A stretch of 13,475 nt of DNA from an uncultured Eubacteriales bacterium (GCA_900321645.1 ONWZ01000141.1:1-13475); one strand, 5' to 3'. Numbered from the stretch's first letter, positions 1-7,741 are shown. Translations and numbers: made by a program. Notes: generated from the letters alone by a model not told the origin.

Positions 1-6
1 AATAAT

Positions 7-108
7 ATGAACAAGAAAGATTTTTTAATTTTTACTTTAGTAATCATTATCCTACTTTTAATATTATTGCTATTTATAGTTTTAATAAAAAGAAATCCAC
101 CTAACTAA
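7..108 (+). CDS. possible 33-residue single-pass membrane peptide
   Basis: An ATG-to-TAA frame encodes 33 residues: a charged start (MNKKD), about 22 uninterrupted hydrophobic residues rich in Leu and Ile, then a basic KR and a short polar tail (NPPN). That is the layout of a small membrane peptide. Only six bases precede the ATG, so no ribosome-binding site can be judged. The last codons lie inside a strong hairpin (97-124) whose U-tract faces the minus strand, so a chance frame in AT-rich DNA is a real alternative. No family is recognised. Confidence 0.3.
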   Translation: MNKKDFLIFTLVIIILLLILLLFIVLIKRNPPN

Positions 109-124
109 GAATTAGTTTAGGTGG
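97..124 (-). terminator. strong hairpin, Rho-independent terminator in minus orientation
   Basis: Arms 97-108 and 112-124 pair almost completely (CCACCTAA... with ...TTAGGTGG, one bulged A) around a 3-base loop. Read on the minus strand, the stem is followed by a T-rich run (ATTTCTTTTTATT). Read on the plus strand, the following bases are not T-rich. It would therefore end a minus-strand transcript coming from the tRNA-Thr side, as a second or backup terminator, or end a short RNA starting between 125 and 217. Confidence 0.55.
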
Positions 125-217
125 AAACGATTTAATCGGCTTCACTCAACATATGACTATTAAGTGTTCCTTTTTTATTGTATGAAGTTTCCTTCATCTG
201 TATACACTGTAACATAA

Positions 218-241
218 AAACGACTGTTTGTAAAGTCGTTT
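218..241 (-). terminator. terminator after tRNA-Thr
   Basis: Eight-base-pair hairpin (AAACGACT / AGTCGTTT, 8-base loop) starting 9 bases beyond the CCA end of the tRNA. On the minus strand it runs into a T-rich stretch. It probably ends the nusB-xseA-xseB-tRNA transcript, although its AU-rich stem may allow read-through to the stronger hairpin at 97-124. Confidence 0.6.
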
Positions 242-250
242 ATTTTCTAA

Positions 251-326
251 TGGTGCTGAAAGCAGGAATTGAACCCGCAACCTACTGATTACGATTCAGT
301 TGCTCTACCGATTGAGCTATTTCAGC
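251..326 (-). tRNA. tRNA-Thr (anticodon CGT)
   Basis: A complete 76-base cloverleaf is read on the minus strand: acceptor GCTGAAA/TTTCAGC, D-arm GCTC/GAGC, anticodon stem ACTGA/TCAGT with loop ATCGTAA (anticodon CGT, decoding ACG), five-base variable loop, T-arm GCGGG/CCTGC with TTCAATT loop, discriminator A and an encoded CCA. All stems pair; the T-arm has one G-U. Its 5' end lies only 10 bases beyond the xseB stop and I see no promoter between them, so it is probably released from the xseB mRNA by tRNA processing. A hairpin terminator follows at 218-241. Confidence 0.95.
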
Positions 327-336
327 ATAAAGAGAA

Positions 337-567
337 TTATTCTTCGCTGATATTAAAATCAGCTAATTCTCCATTTTCTTTTAATATTTTATTAACCTTT
401 TCCGTGGCTGCATTTAATCTATCAGAACATTCCTTAGCTAGTTTCATAGCTTTAGTATATTTTTCAATCGCATCATCTAGATTAACTTCGCCACTTTCAA
501 GTTCCTTAACTATTTCTTCTAATTCTCTAATTTTATCTTCAAAACTTAATTCTTTTTCTTTACTCAT
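337..567 (-). CDS. xseB: exodeoxyribonuclease VII small subunit
   Basis: Small subunit of exonuclease VII, which together with XseA degrades single-stranded DNA from both ends in the cytoplasm. The 76-residue product begins MSKEKELSFEDKIRELEEIV and has the family's two-helix, coiled-coil-like layout (SFEDKIRELEEIVKELE... then DAIEKYTKAMKLAKEC...). The start chosen is the ATG at 567, because a GGAGG lies seven bases upstream; an in-frame upstream ATG at 591 has no such site. The gene overlaps the 3' end of xseA by eight bases (ATGAGTAA), so translation is probably coupled, giving the many small subunits needed per XseA. tRNA-Thr follows 10 bases after the stop. Confidence 0.93.
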   Translation of the reverse strand: MSKEKELSFEDKIRELEEIVKELESGEVNLDDAIEKYTKAMKLAKECSDRLNAATEKVNKILKENGELADFNISEE

Positions 568-1828
568 TAGATACCTCCAAAACTTTAGCATTTATCTTGC
601 CATTTCTTAAGGCCACATTTATTATATCATCTTTTTTTACTTTTTGACTATCAGAAATTACTTTTTCATCTTTTTTAATAATTGCATAACCTCTTTTTAA
701 TGTATTCATTGGATTTAAGACATCTAGTTTATTAACAATATGTTCTAGATTCTGTTTTTTATATTTATAAAGTATTTCCGGATTAGTCATAACATAACTA
801 TTCACTGATTTAAATAAGCGAATATTGATACCCTCTAAGATAGTCCTCATTTCTTTATTAACTTTGTCAATTAAGAAATCTAAATTTTGTTCTTTTATTT
901 CATACATTGCGGTTGGTTTTTTAAGAATGTAACTAGTCATATAACTAGCAAGTTGTTGTCTTCTTCCATCAATTATATTATTTACACTTAAAGTGCTCCT
1001 CTTTATCGCCCCATCTAAATATGTTTTGATAGCATTGATATCTGGAACGGCTAATTCTGCTGCTGCCGTTGGTGTCGGTGCTCTTAAATCAGCCACAAAA
1101 TCCGCAATCGTAAAGTCGATTTCATGGCCGACAGCACTAATAACTGGTACTCTTGAATTATAAATAGCTCTAGCCACTATTTCTTCATTAAATGGCCACA
1201 AATCTTCGATAGAACCACCGCCACGACCAACAATCAATGTATCGATATCATAAGTATTGGCTAATTCAATCTTTTTAACGATGTCTTTTGCCGCTTCATT
1301 TCCTTGAACTAAGGCTGGAAAGAGAATTGTTTCACAGATTGGATACCTTCTTTTTATCGTCGTTAAAATATCTCTAATAGCAGCTCCGGTACTTGCCGTT
1401 ACAATCCCAATCTTTTTAGGTACTTTAGGTATTTTTTGCTTTTTATCCGGATCAAATAATCCTTCAGCTGCTAATTTCTTTTTTAATTTTTCAAATTCAA
1501 TATATAAGTTACCTAACCCATCCTGTTCCATTGATTCGACATATATTTGATAAGAGCCCGTCGCTTCATATACTGAAATTTTACCACATACTAAAACTTT
1601 CATTCCGTCAGCTGGTTCAAATTTTAAACTATTTGTCTGATAAGAAAACATAACCGCATTTAGTCTGCTTCCTTCATCTTTTAAAGTAAAGTACAAGTGT
1701 CCTCTCGTATGTGCTTTAAAGTTAGATATTTCCCCTTTTAAATATACTTTATTTAAAAAGATGTTATCATCCATCACGCCCTTAATATAATGATTAAGTT
1801 CACTTATTGTAATATATTCTGGATTCAT
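560..1828 (-). CDS. xseA: exodeoxyribonuclease VII large subunit
   Basis: Catalytic subunit of exonuclease VII, acting in single-strand DNA degradation, repair and recombination in the cytoplasm. The 422-residue length is typical. An N-terminal OB-fold (about 1-100, with VYLKGEISNFKAHTRGHLYF) is followed by the catalytic domain: GIVTASTGAAIRDI (141-154), GRGGGSIEDLWPFNEE (201-216), and SAVGHEIDFTIADFVADLRAPTPTAAAE (231-258) with the family's conserved His, Asp and PTPTAAAE motif. The rest is a long helical segment and a C-terminal NPMNTLKRGYAI motif. The ATG at 1828 has an AGGTG five bases upstream. It is the middle gene of nusB-xseA-xseB, 21 bases after nusB and overlapping xseB. Confidence 0.96.
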   Translation of the reverse strand: MNPEYITISELNHYIKGVMDDNIFLNKVYLKGEISNFKAHTRGHLYFTLKDEGSRLNAVMFSYQTNSLKFEPADGMKVLVCGKISVYEATGSYQIYVESMEQDGLGNLYIEFEKLKKKLAAEGLFDPDKKQKIPKVPKKIGIVTASTGAAIRDILTTIKRRYPICETILFPALVQGNEAAKDIVKKIELANTYDIDTLIVGRGGGSIEDLWPFNEEIVARAIYNSRVPVISAVGHEIDFTIADFVADLRAPTPTAAAELAVPDINAIKTYLDGAIKRSTLSVNNIIDGRRQQLASYMTSYILKKPTAMYEIKEQNLDFLIDKVNKEMRTILEGINIRLFKSVNSYVMTNPEILYKYKKQNLEHIVNKLDVLNPMNTLKRGYAIIKKDEKVISDSQKVKKDDIINVALRNGKINAKVLEVSNE

Positions 1829-1849
1829 ATAACACCTGCTTTATATTTA

Positions 1850-2257
1850 TTAACTATTTACTTCTTTATGATTATGATAAACTTTATCTAATACTCCATT
1901 AATCATTTTACATACTTTTTCATCGGAATACTTTTTACTAAGTTCTACCGCTTCGTCGATACATGTAATATCCGGAGTGTCCGTATTAAGAATTTCATAT
2001 ATTCCAATTCGAAGGATTGCTTGATCAGTAAAACCTAATCTAGCTATTTCCCAATTCTCGAGATATTTATTAGCTAGCTCATCAATTTTTCCTTTTTCTT
2101 TGATAACACCTGTTACTAAAGTAGTAATAAATTTATTGTTCTCTGGTAATTGTTCATTAATTATATCTTTAATATCATAATTAATATTATTGTTATCATA
2201 TAAAAACGCTTGATATAATATCGTCATTGCTTTATACCTTTGTTCATGCCTTGTCAT
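1850..2257 (-). CDS. nusB: transcription antitermination factor NusB
   Basis: NusB is a small, all-helical RNA-binding protein that joins NusE (ribosomal protein S10) on boxA in rRNA leaders and prevents early termination. The 135-residue length fits. It starts with the usual TRHEQRYKAMTILYQ, has the mid-region RLGFTDQAILRIGIYEIL, and ends with the family signature TCIDEAVELSKKYSDEKVCKMINGVLDKV (about 103-131). GAGGTG lies seven bases before the ATG. It is the first gene of the nusB-xseA-xseB unit, a common Bacillota arrangement, and has its own promoter at 2280-2308. Confidence 0.95.
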   Translation of the reverse strand: MTRHEQRYKAMTILYQAFLYDNNNINYDIKDIINEQLPENNKFITTLVTGVIKEKGKIDELANKYLENWEIARLGFTDQAILRIGIYEILNTDTPDITCIDEAVELSKKYSDEKVCKMINGVLDKVYHNHKEVNS

Positions 2258-2279
2258 AATACGTCACCTCGTTATAACA

Positions 2280-2308
2280 ATCATAACACAAAAATAACAC
2301 TTTGTCAT
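2280..2308 (-). promoter_or_regulatory. SigA-type promoter of nusB-xseA-xseB
   Basis: On the minus strand: -35 ATGACA, exactly 17 bases, then -10 TATGAT preceded by TG one base upstream (extended -10). The predicted transcript start is near 2273, giving a leader of about 15 bases that contains the GAGGTG of nusB. It lies between the terminator of the parC-pilin unit and nusB, as expected for an independent unit. Confidence 0.75.
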
Positions 2309-2322
2309 AAAAAAACAAGAAA

Positions 2323-2345
2323 AAACTAAAGAAAATCTTTAGTTT
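2323..2345 (-). terminator. terminator of the parC-rbr-galE-pilin unit
   Basis: Nine-base-pair stem (AAACTAAAG / CTTTAGTTT) with a 5-base loop. On the minus strand it is followed by TTTCTTGTTTTTTT. It overlaps the TAA stop of the pilin-like gene and lies just before the nusB promoter. Confidence 0.8.
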
Positions 2346-2685
2346 AATTACACTTTTCTACATATTTTATTTCTTCGATCACTTTGGTTTCTAAGTTTCT
2401 CGTTATTTTAATAATTTGTTGTGGATTATCTACATTATTAACATAACCATAATCAATTAATTCTTGAAGGGAAACACAAGCATAACCAGACCTATTGAAC
2501 TGTTGATTTGTTTCAATGACATAGCTCTTTGCTGCTTCATAGATTTGATTATTAACAGCTTCATTCATTTGGGTTAAAGAGGTTGCCATTGTTCCTCTAA
2601 GAATATAAAATGTAATTCCAAACACTACACCTATAATTACTAAAACTGCCAAGAGTTCCATTAATGTAAAACCTTTATTATTCAT
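2344..2685 (-). CDS. type IV pilin-like (pseudopilin) protein with class III signal peptide
   Basis: A 113-residue protein with a classic prepilin N terminus: MNNKG, then F6TLME10 and a hydrophobic helix to about residue 28. Cleavage is expected after G5, and Glu sits at mature position 5 as in type IV pilins and pseudopilins. A short globular part has two cysteines (C70, C112) placed to form a C-terminal disulfide. The start chosen (2685) gives the canonical prepilin signal; an upstream in-frame start at 2736 would add 17 unrelated residues. It overlaps the galE stop by eight bases (ATGAATAA) and has no clear ribosome-binding site, so translation is probably coupled to galE. No prepilin peptidase, ATPase or platform gene is in the window, so its machinery must be elsewhere. 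It could be a major or a minor pilin; the sequence does not decide. Confidence 0.8.
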   Translation of the reverse strand: MNNKGFTLMELLAVLVIIGVVFGITFYILRGTMATSLTQMNEAVNNQIYEAAKSYVIETNQQFNRSGYACVSLQELIDYGYVNNVDNPQQIIKITRNLETKVIEEIKYVEKCN

Positions 2686-3688
2686 TTTTATCACTATTCT
2701 TTTTAGCAAAGTTATAGGCACTTTCAACCATTTCATTTAAATCATATTTTGCTTCCCAATGAAGAATCTCTTTGGCTTTTTTAGTATCGGCATAACACGT
2801 CGCTATATCGCCATCTCTTCTAGCCGTAATTCTATATGGCACAGAAACTTTATTTACGTCACTAAATGCTGAAACCATTTCTAAGACACTATAACCTTTT
2901 CCAGTACCTAAATTATAGTAATCAATTCCTTTATGTTTATCAATATATTCTAGTGCACTAATATGCCCTAAAGCTAAATCGATAACATGAATATAGTCCC
3001 TAACTCCCGTTCCATCTTTCGTATCATAATCGTTCCCAAAAACGTTTAAATGTGGTAACTCATGATTAGCTACTTTGACGATATACGGCATTAGATTATT
3101 TGGGATATCGCTAGGGTCTTCCCCCAAAAGGCCGCTTGGATGAGCTCCAATTGGATTAAAATAACGTAGTATAGCAATACTATAATCATTGTCGGAAATA
3201 TAAACATCCTTTAATATTTCTTCAATATATAACTTGGTACTACCATAAGGATTCGTCGTATGAAGTTTAGCTGTTTCTGGTATTGGAAGAATCTCGGGAT
3301 CACCATACACTGTGGCTGAAGATGAAAAGACAATCTTCTTAACCTTAAATTCATTCATTACTTCAAGTAAAGTAATTGTTGAATCTAAATTATTACGATA
3401 ATACATTAATGGTTTTGCTACCGACTCACCAACCGCTTTAAAACCAGCGAAATGGATAACGGCATCAATTTTATTTTCTTTAAAAACTTTTCTTAATTTT
3501 TCTTTATCGCAAACATTTAATTCATAAAAATTAATATCTTTACCCGTAATCTTTTTTAAATTATCTAAAACAATGGGCTTAGAATTGCTAAAATCATCGA
3601 CACATACCACATCATAACCATGATTGATTAGTTCGACAATTGTATGACTACCAATATAGCCCGTACCTCCCGTTACTAATACTTGCAT
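2678..3688 (-). CDS. galE: UDP-glucose 4-epimerase
   Basis: A cytoplasmic short-chain dehydrogenase/reductase-type enzyme that interconverts UDP-glucose and UDP-galactose through bound NAD, for the Leloir pathway and glycan precursors. The 336-residue length is typical. The NAD-binding GGTGYIG is at 7-13, the acidic VDDF turn near 30-33, IHFAGFKAVGES at 78-89, the catalytic serine region SSSATVYG at 122-129, and YxxxK at Y148/K152. The C-terminal YNLGTGKGYSVLEMV and PYRITARRDGD stretches are also GalE-like. AAGGAGG lies six bases before the ATG. It follows rubrerythrin by 26 bases and overlaps the pilin-like gene. No galK or galT is nearby, which favours a role in envelope glycans over galactose catabolism (inference). 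Confidence 0.95.
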   Translation of the reverse strand: MQVLVTGGTGYIGSHTIVELINHGYDVVCVDDFSNSKPIVLDNLKKITGKDINFYELNVCDKEKLRKVFKENKIDAVIHFAGFKAVGESVAKPLMYYRNNLDSTITLLEVMNEFKVKKIVFSSSATVYGDPEILPIPETAKLHTTNPYGSTKLYIEEILKDVYISDNDYSIAILRYFNPIGAHPSGLLGEDPSDIPNNLMPYIVKVANHELPHLNVFGNDYDTKDGTGVRDYIHVIDLALGHISALEYIDKHKGIDYYNLGTGKGYSVLEMVSAFSDVNKVSVPYRITARRDGDIATCYADTKKAKEILHWEAKYDLNEMVESAYNFAKKNSDKNE

Positions 3689-3714
3689 TTTTATCCTCCT
3701 TAGAAAACTATTAA

Positions 3715-4257
3715 TTAATAATTAGTATTCTTAATTTCAAAATATGATTGTGGATGATTACATGTTGGACATACTTTTGGAGCACTTTTACCAACGTGTA
3801 CATGACCACAGTTACGACATACCCAAACGACTGATTCTTCTTTATTAAAGACTCTTTGATTTTTAATATTATCTAATAATGTTTTATATCTTGCTTCATG
3901 TTCTTTTTCAATTGCTCCGACTGCTTTAAATAATCTTGCTATTTCATCAAAGCCTTCTTCTTTAGCATCTTTACTAAATGATTCATACATTTCGGTCCAC
4001 TCATAATTTTCACCATCTGCCGCATCCGTTAAATTAGTAATAGTATCTGGTATTTCTCCACCACAAAGTAATTTAAACCACATTTTAGCATGTTCTTTTT
4101 CATTACCAGCTGTTTCTTCGAAGATTGCTGCAACTTGTTCATAACCTTCCTTTTTTGCCTTTGATGCATAATAAGTATACTTGTTTCTAGCTTGACTTTC
4201 TCCAGCAAATGCTGTCATTAAATTTGCTTCTGTTTTTGTTCCTTTTAAATCTTTCAT
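3715..4257 (-). CDS. rubrerythrin
   Basis: A non-haem di-iron peroxidase that reduces hydrogen peroxide with electrons passed from its own rubredoxin centre; it is a protective enzyme of anaerobes. The 180-residue protein has the N-terminal four-helix domain with iron ligands E20, E53xxH56, E86/E89 and E117xxH120, then a rubredoxin-like tail with C147xxC150 and C163xxC166. All ligands expected of the family are present. A GGAGAG lies shortly before the ATG. It sits 15 bases after parC and 26 before galE, so it is probably co-transcribed with them. The ferredoxin at 7836-8033 could belong to the same redox network, but the sequence shows no direct link. Confidence 0.95.
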   Translation of the reverse strand: MKDLKGTKTEANLMTAFAGESQARNKYTYYASKAKKEGYEQVAAIFEETAGNEKEHAKMWFKLLCGGEIPDTITNLTDAADGENYEWTEMYESFSKDAKEEGFDEIARLFKAVGAIEKEHEARYKTLLDNIKNQRVFNKEESVVWVCRNCGHVHVGKSAPKVCPTCNHPQSYFEIKNTNY

Positions 4258-4272
4258 TTTATCTCTCCTTCT

Positions 4273-6807
4273 TTATTTTTCAATGCCATTTAAATATTCA
4301 TCAATTGACATCATTTTTTCATCAATGTTTTTAAGGGTACGATATTCGCGATTTCCAGTAACTACTGGTTCTTTTTTCTCTTGAACATCATTAACAACTA
4401 CTTTTTCATCATTACTATCCACTAGTTTAGCATTTTTAAAAGTATCGACAATTCGATCTTTAACAACAAATGAACCATTACTTTGACGATCCATAATTGC
4501 AATTTCGGTAAGTTTAATTGTTTTTTCTTCGGCAATTGATCTAACGGTTATTTCTTCTTTTGATGGAATGATATAACAATCTAATATCTTACTTGGATTA
4601 CTCTTAATTTCTTTCATCAAAAGGATTCCTTTATTGGCACGGCTTGCTTTAGATATTTCTGATAATTTTAATCTTTTAGCAGTTCCCTTATCAGTAATAA
4701 TAGTAATATATTCGCATTCTGGATTAAATAACATACTGCTTTTTACTTCATCATCTTTTAACTTAATTGATTTAACACCACTTGCTCTAATACCGACAAC
4801 AGATACTTCAGAAATATCGTACCAAAGGCCATAGCCTTTTTGTGTAGCTACGAAAACATCATTATTATTACTATAATCGACCGCTATGACCATATCGTCA
4901 GTTGCTAATTTAATCATACTGATTTCTTTCGTATACCTACCTACTTTAAAATCACATAGTTTAGTACGTTTAACCATTCCATGCTTAGTAAATACCGTAA
5001 TATATCTATCTTCATCAAAATTGTATACTGGCATTGAACCAATTACTTTTTCGTCGGAAGACATTGTAATAATATTACTTACGTGTTTACCAATATCTTT
5101 CCATTTAACTTCTGGTATCTCATAAACTGGTAAGTATAAATAATTACCCATATCGGTAAATACTAATACATTTTGTGTCGTATTAATATTATATAAACCA
5201 ATAACATAATCGCCCTCTTTTAAACCAGTTGGCTCAGTATTAGCGCCATAACCTCTAACACTAACACGTTTAATATAACCTTCTTTGGTTACTACGACAA
5301 TTGTATCTTCCTTAGGAATCATCTCAGTCGCATCAATCTTTATTTCTTCCACTTCTTCGATAATTGCCGTTCTTCTAGGAGTAGCATACTCTTTTTTAAT
5401 CTTCTTAAGTTCTTCCTTAATAACAGTATTAAGCTTCTCAGGGCTAGCTAAAATAGCTTCTAACATAGCCATAATCTTTTCAAGATTATTTTTCTCTTCT
5501 TGCAAAATAACAATATCGGTATTTGTTAAACGATACAATTGCAAATTGACAATTTCAGTAGCTTGTTCTTCCGTAAATTCATATTTAATCATTAAATTTT
5601 CAATTGCATCAGCTTTATTTTTACTAGCTCTAATCGTTTTAATAACTTCATCTAAAATTGAAATTGCTTTAATTAAACCTTCGACAATATGGTATCTTTT
5701 TTTAGCATGTGCTAAATCGAAGCCAGTTCTTTTTGTAACTACTTCTTTTTGATGTGCAATATAGGCATCTAGAATTGGTATTAACCCTAATTGCATTGGT
5801 CTACGATTAACAATTGCAATCATATTGTAATTATAACTAATTTGTAATTCAGTATTTTTATATAGATAATTTAAAATATTTTTGGCATTAGCTTCCTTCC
5901 TTAATTCAATAGTAATTTGGAGACCATTCTTATCAGATTCATCCCTAACTTCGACAATGCCATCAATCTTTTTATCAATTCTAATTTCATCGATTTTTTT
6001 AACTAATAATTGTTTATTAACTTCATATGGAATTTCAGTAATAATAATCTTATTCTTTTCAATGGTTAATTTACTACGAATAAGAATTCTACCACGGCCG
6101 GTTTCATATGCTTCGTGAATACCACGAGCTCCGACTGCTTCACCACCTGTTGGAAAATCTGGCCCCTTAATATAATTTAATAAAGTGTCTAATCTACTAT
6201 TTGGATTATCAATTCGATAGATTGTCGCATCGATTACTTCACCCAAATTATGTGGTGGAATATTAGTTGCATATCCCGCTGAAATACCCGTCGTACCATT
6301 TACTAATAAATTAGGAAATCTACTTGGTAAAACCGTTGGTTCTAATAATGTATCATCATAGTTTGGAGCAAAGATAACCGTATCTTTATCAATATCGCGA
6401 AGCATTTCATTACTAATCTTAGAAAGTCTTGCTTCGGTATAACGACTAGCGGCTGCAGAGTCCCCATCGATTGATCCATTATTACCTTGCATATCGACAA
6501 AAGGTTCACGCATTTTCCAGTCTTGACTCATACGAACAATCGCATCATAAATTGATGAATCACCATGTGGATGATATTTACCCATAACATCACCGACTGC
6601 TCTAGCCGATTTTTTATATGGTTTATCGTACGTATTCTTTTCTTTATACATCGAATATAATATTCTTCTTTGAACTGGTTTTAAGCCATCCCTAACATCA
6701 GGAATAGCTCTATCTTGAATGATATATTTTGAATATTTACCGAATCGCTCTCCCATTATTTCTTCAAGGGAATATTCATAGATTCGCTTTAATTCTTCTT
6801 CCATCAT
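4273..6807 (-). CDS. parC: DNA topoisomerase IV subunit A (ParC)
   Basis: The DNA-cleaving subunit of topoisomerase IV, which with ParE separates linked daughter chromosomes. The 844-residue protein has the winged-helix breakage domain with VQRRILYSM, the HPHGDSSIYDAIVRM segment (quinolone-determining region, with Ser and Asp at the usual sensitive positions) and GNNGSIDGDSAAASRYTEAR with the catalytic Tyr at about 123. A coiled-coil gate and a C-terminal beta-pinwheel of repeated blade motifs follow. DMQGNNGSIDGD and the absence of a clear QRRGGxG GyrA-box favour ParC over GyrA. I chose the ATG at 6807 because AGGGTG lies six bases upstream; a GTG at 6816 would begin almost at the predicted transcript start. 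It is the first gene of its unit. parE is not adjacent. Confidence 0.92.
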   Translation of the reverse strand: MMEEELKRIYEYSLEEIMGERFGKYSKYIIQDRAIPDVRDGLKPVQRRILYSMYKEKNTYDKPYKKSARAVGDVMGKYHPHGDSSIYDAIVRMSQDWKMREPFVDMQGNNGSIDGDSAAASRYTEARLSKISNEMLRDIDKDTVIFAPNYDDTLLEPTVLPSRFPNLLVNGTTGISAGYATNIPPHNLGEVIDATIYRIDNPNSRLDTLLNYIKGPDFPTGGEAVGARGIHEAYETGRGRILIRSKLTIEKNKIIITEIPYEVNKQLLVKKIDEIRIDKKIDGIVEVRDESDKNGLQITIELRKEANAKNILNYLYKNTELQISYNYNMIAIVNRRPMQLGLIPILDAYIAHQKEVVTKRTGFDLAHAKKRYHIVEGLIKAISILDEVIKTIRASKNKADAIENLMIKYEFTEEQATEIVNLQLYRLTNTDIVILQEEKNNLEKIMAMLEAILASPEKLNTVIKEELKKIKKEYATPRRTAIIEEVEEIKIDATEMIPKEDTIVVVTKEGYIKRVSVRGYGANTEPTGLKEGDYVIGLYNINTTQNVLVFTDMGNYLYLPVYEIPEVKWKDIGKHVSNIITMSSDEKVIGSMPVYNFDEDRYITVFTKHGMVKRTKLCDFKVGRYTKEISMIKLATDDMVIAVDYSNNNDVFVATQKGYGLWYDISEVSVVGIRASGVKSIKLKDDEVKSSMLFNPECEYITIITDKGTAKRLKLSEISKASRANKGILLMKEIKSNPSKILDCYIIPSKEEITVRSIAEEKTIKLTEIAIMDRQSNGSFVVKDRIVDTFKNAKLVDSNDEKVVVNDVQEKKEPVVTGNREYRTLKNIDEKMMSIDEYLNGIEK

Positions 6808-6825
6808 ACTTTTCACCCTAGACTT

Positions 6826-6854
6826 ATCATAACATAAAATTACTTGGCTTTCAA
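6826..6854 (-). promoter_or_regulatory. SigA-type promoter of parC unit
   Basis: On the minus strand: -35 TTGAAA, exactly 17 bases, then -10 TATGAT with an upstream TG (extended -10). The predicted transcript start is near 6819, leaving a leader of only about 12 bases that still holds the AGGGTG of parC. This supports the ATG at 6807 over the upstream GTG. Confidence 0.8.
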
Positions 6855-6873
6855 CAAATTAGACTTGCTATTT

Positions 6874-6910
6874 GACAAAAAAATTACCAATTTATAAATA
6901 ATTGGTAATT
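6874..6910 (-). terminator. terminator of the tail-anchored protein gene
   Basis: Perfect 11-base-pair stem (AATTACCAATT, 6882-6892, with AATTGGTAATT, 6900-6910) and a 7-base loop. On the minus strand it runs straight into seven T. It begins one base after the stop codon of the upstream gene and separates that gene from the parC promoter. Confidence 0.9.
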
Positions 6911-6911
6911 C

Positions 6912-7721
6912 TTATTTGTTAAAATACTTAAGGAAATAGATAGCCACTAAAACGACTAAGAGCAATCCAAAGATAAGCAGTAATATTTTAAAGAAAAATT
7001 TATTATTATTCTTATCTTCGATTTCTTCTTCTTCTTCGTCTTCTTCCTCATCTTCATCAGTTTCCTCAGCATCAAAATCATTCTTACTAAACTTATATGT
7101 GTTACTGTAAAAACCTAATGTGTTATCTTCCGGTAACTCTTCATCTTTGATTGGTGCACTAACGGTTGTTTTTTCATTATCACCCTTTAAATCAGATAAT
7201 ATTTCTAAAGATAAATTGGCCGTCTTCATTAGAGATTCGTCTTCTTCCAAAGCCTCTTCCTTGATATCTTCATACATTTCTTTAACCTGTTCTATATTTG
7301 TCTTTCTACTATCAAGCCTTAATTTCTTTAAGTAATCTCCTGAAGATAATGTCGGTTCAATTAATTCTGGTTTCTTATTCTCGGAAGTTGCTTTATTCAA
7401 CAATTCATTAATATCATAAATTTCTAGAGCTTGTTCTTGTTCTTCTAAAATTTTTTCTTTTCTAATTACGCTATTATTAGTAGGTGTTCCATTACTTCTA
7501 ATTTCGTCTAAATCTTTTTGCTTGCGATAATCTTGTCTGCTCGTTATTTCTTTTTTTAATTCCGCAGGCGTAATCTCTCTTGCATTTGATGGTACGATCA
7601 AATTTTCAAATTCATCATATGCATTATATATCTGTTTATATAATTCTTTATTCTTATCGCTTCTTGTAGGTATTGCTTCTTCAGTTGTCACTTGTTTATA
7701 TTTATCCATTCGGCTACTCAT
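6912..7721 (-). CDS. acidic, tail-anchored membrane protein of unknown function
   Basis: I do not recognise a family. The 269-residue protein is highly charged and predicted mostly helical or disordered. It carries a run of almost only Asp and Glu at about 213-236, then a polar NNNK, then one strongly hydrophobic segment (about 242-263) ending in KYFNK. With no N-terminal signal and a single C-terminal membrane segment, it should be tail-anchored with the bulk in the cytoplasm. GAGGTG lies five bases before the ATG at 7721. It is a single-gene unit with its own terminator, divergent from the ferredoxin gene. The layout resembles membrane-tethered adaptor or cell-division-type proteins, but no sequence motif supports a specific role. 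Confidence 0.85.
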   Translation of the reverse strand: MSSRMDKYKQVTTEEAIPTRSDKNKELYKQIYNAYDEFENLIVPSNAREITPAELKKEITSRQDYRKQKDLDEIRSNGTPTNNSVIRKEKILEEQEQALEIYDINELLNKATSENKKPELIEPTLSSGDYLKKLRLDSRKTNIEQVKEMYEDIKEEALEEDESLMKTANLSLEILSDLKGDNEKTTVSAPIKDEELPEDNTLGFYSNTYKFSKNDFDAEETDEDEEEDEEEEEIEDKNNNKFFFKILLLIFGLLLVVLVAIYFLKYFNK

Positions 7722-7741
7722 ACATTCACCTCGTATTCACA

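Noticed and set aside
269..610. 113-residue frame on the plus strand
   Set aside because: It runs antisense through the tRNA and xseB and has no ribosome-binding site; a shadow frame.
4273..6807. Identification of the topoisomerase as GyrA
   Set aside because: The GNNGSIDGD context and lack of a clear GyrA-box favour ParC; the absence of an adjacent parE slightly lowers certainty.
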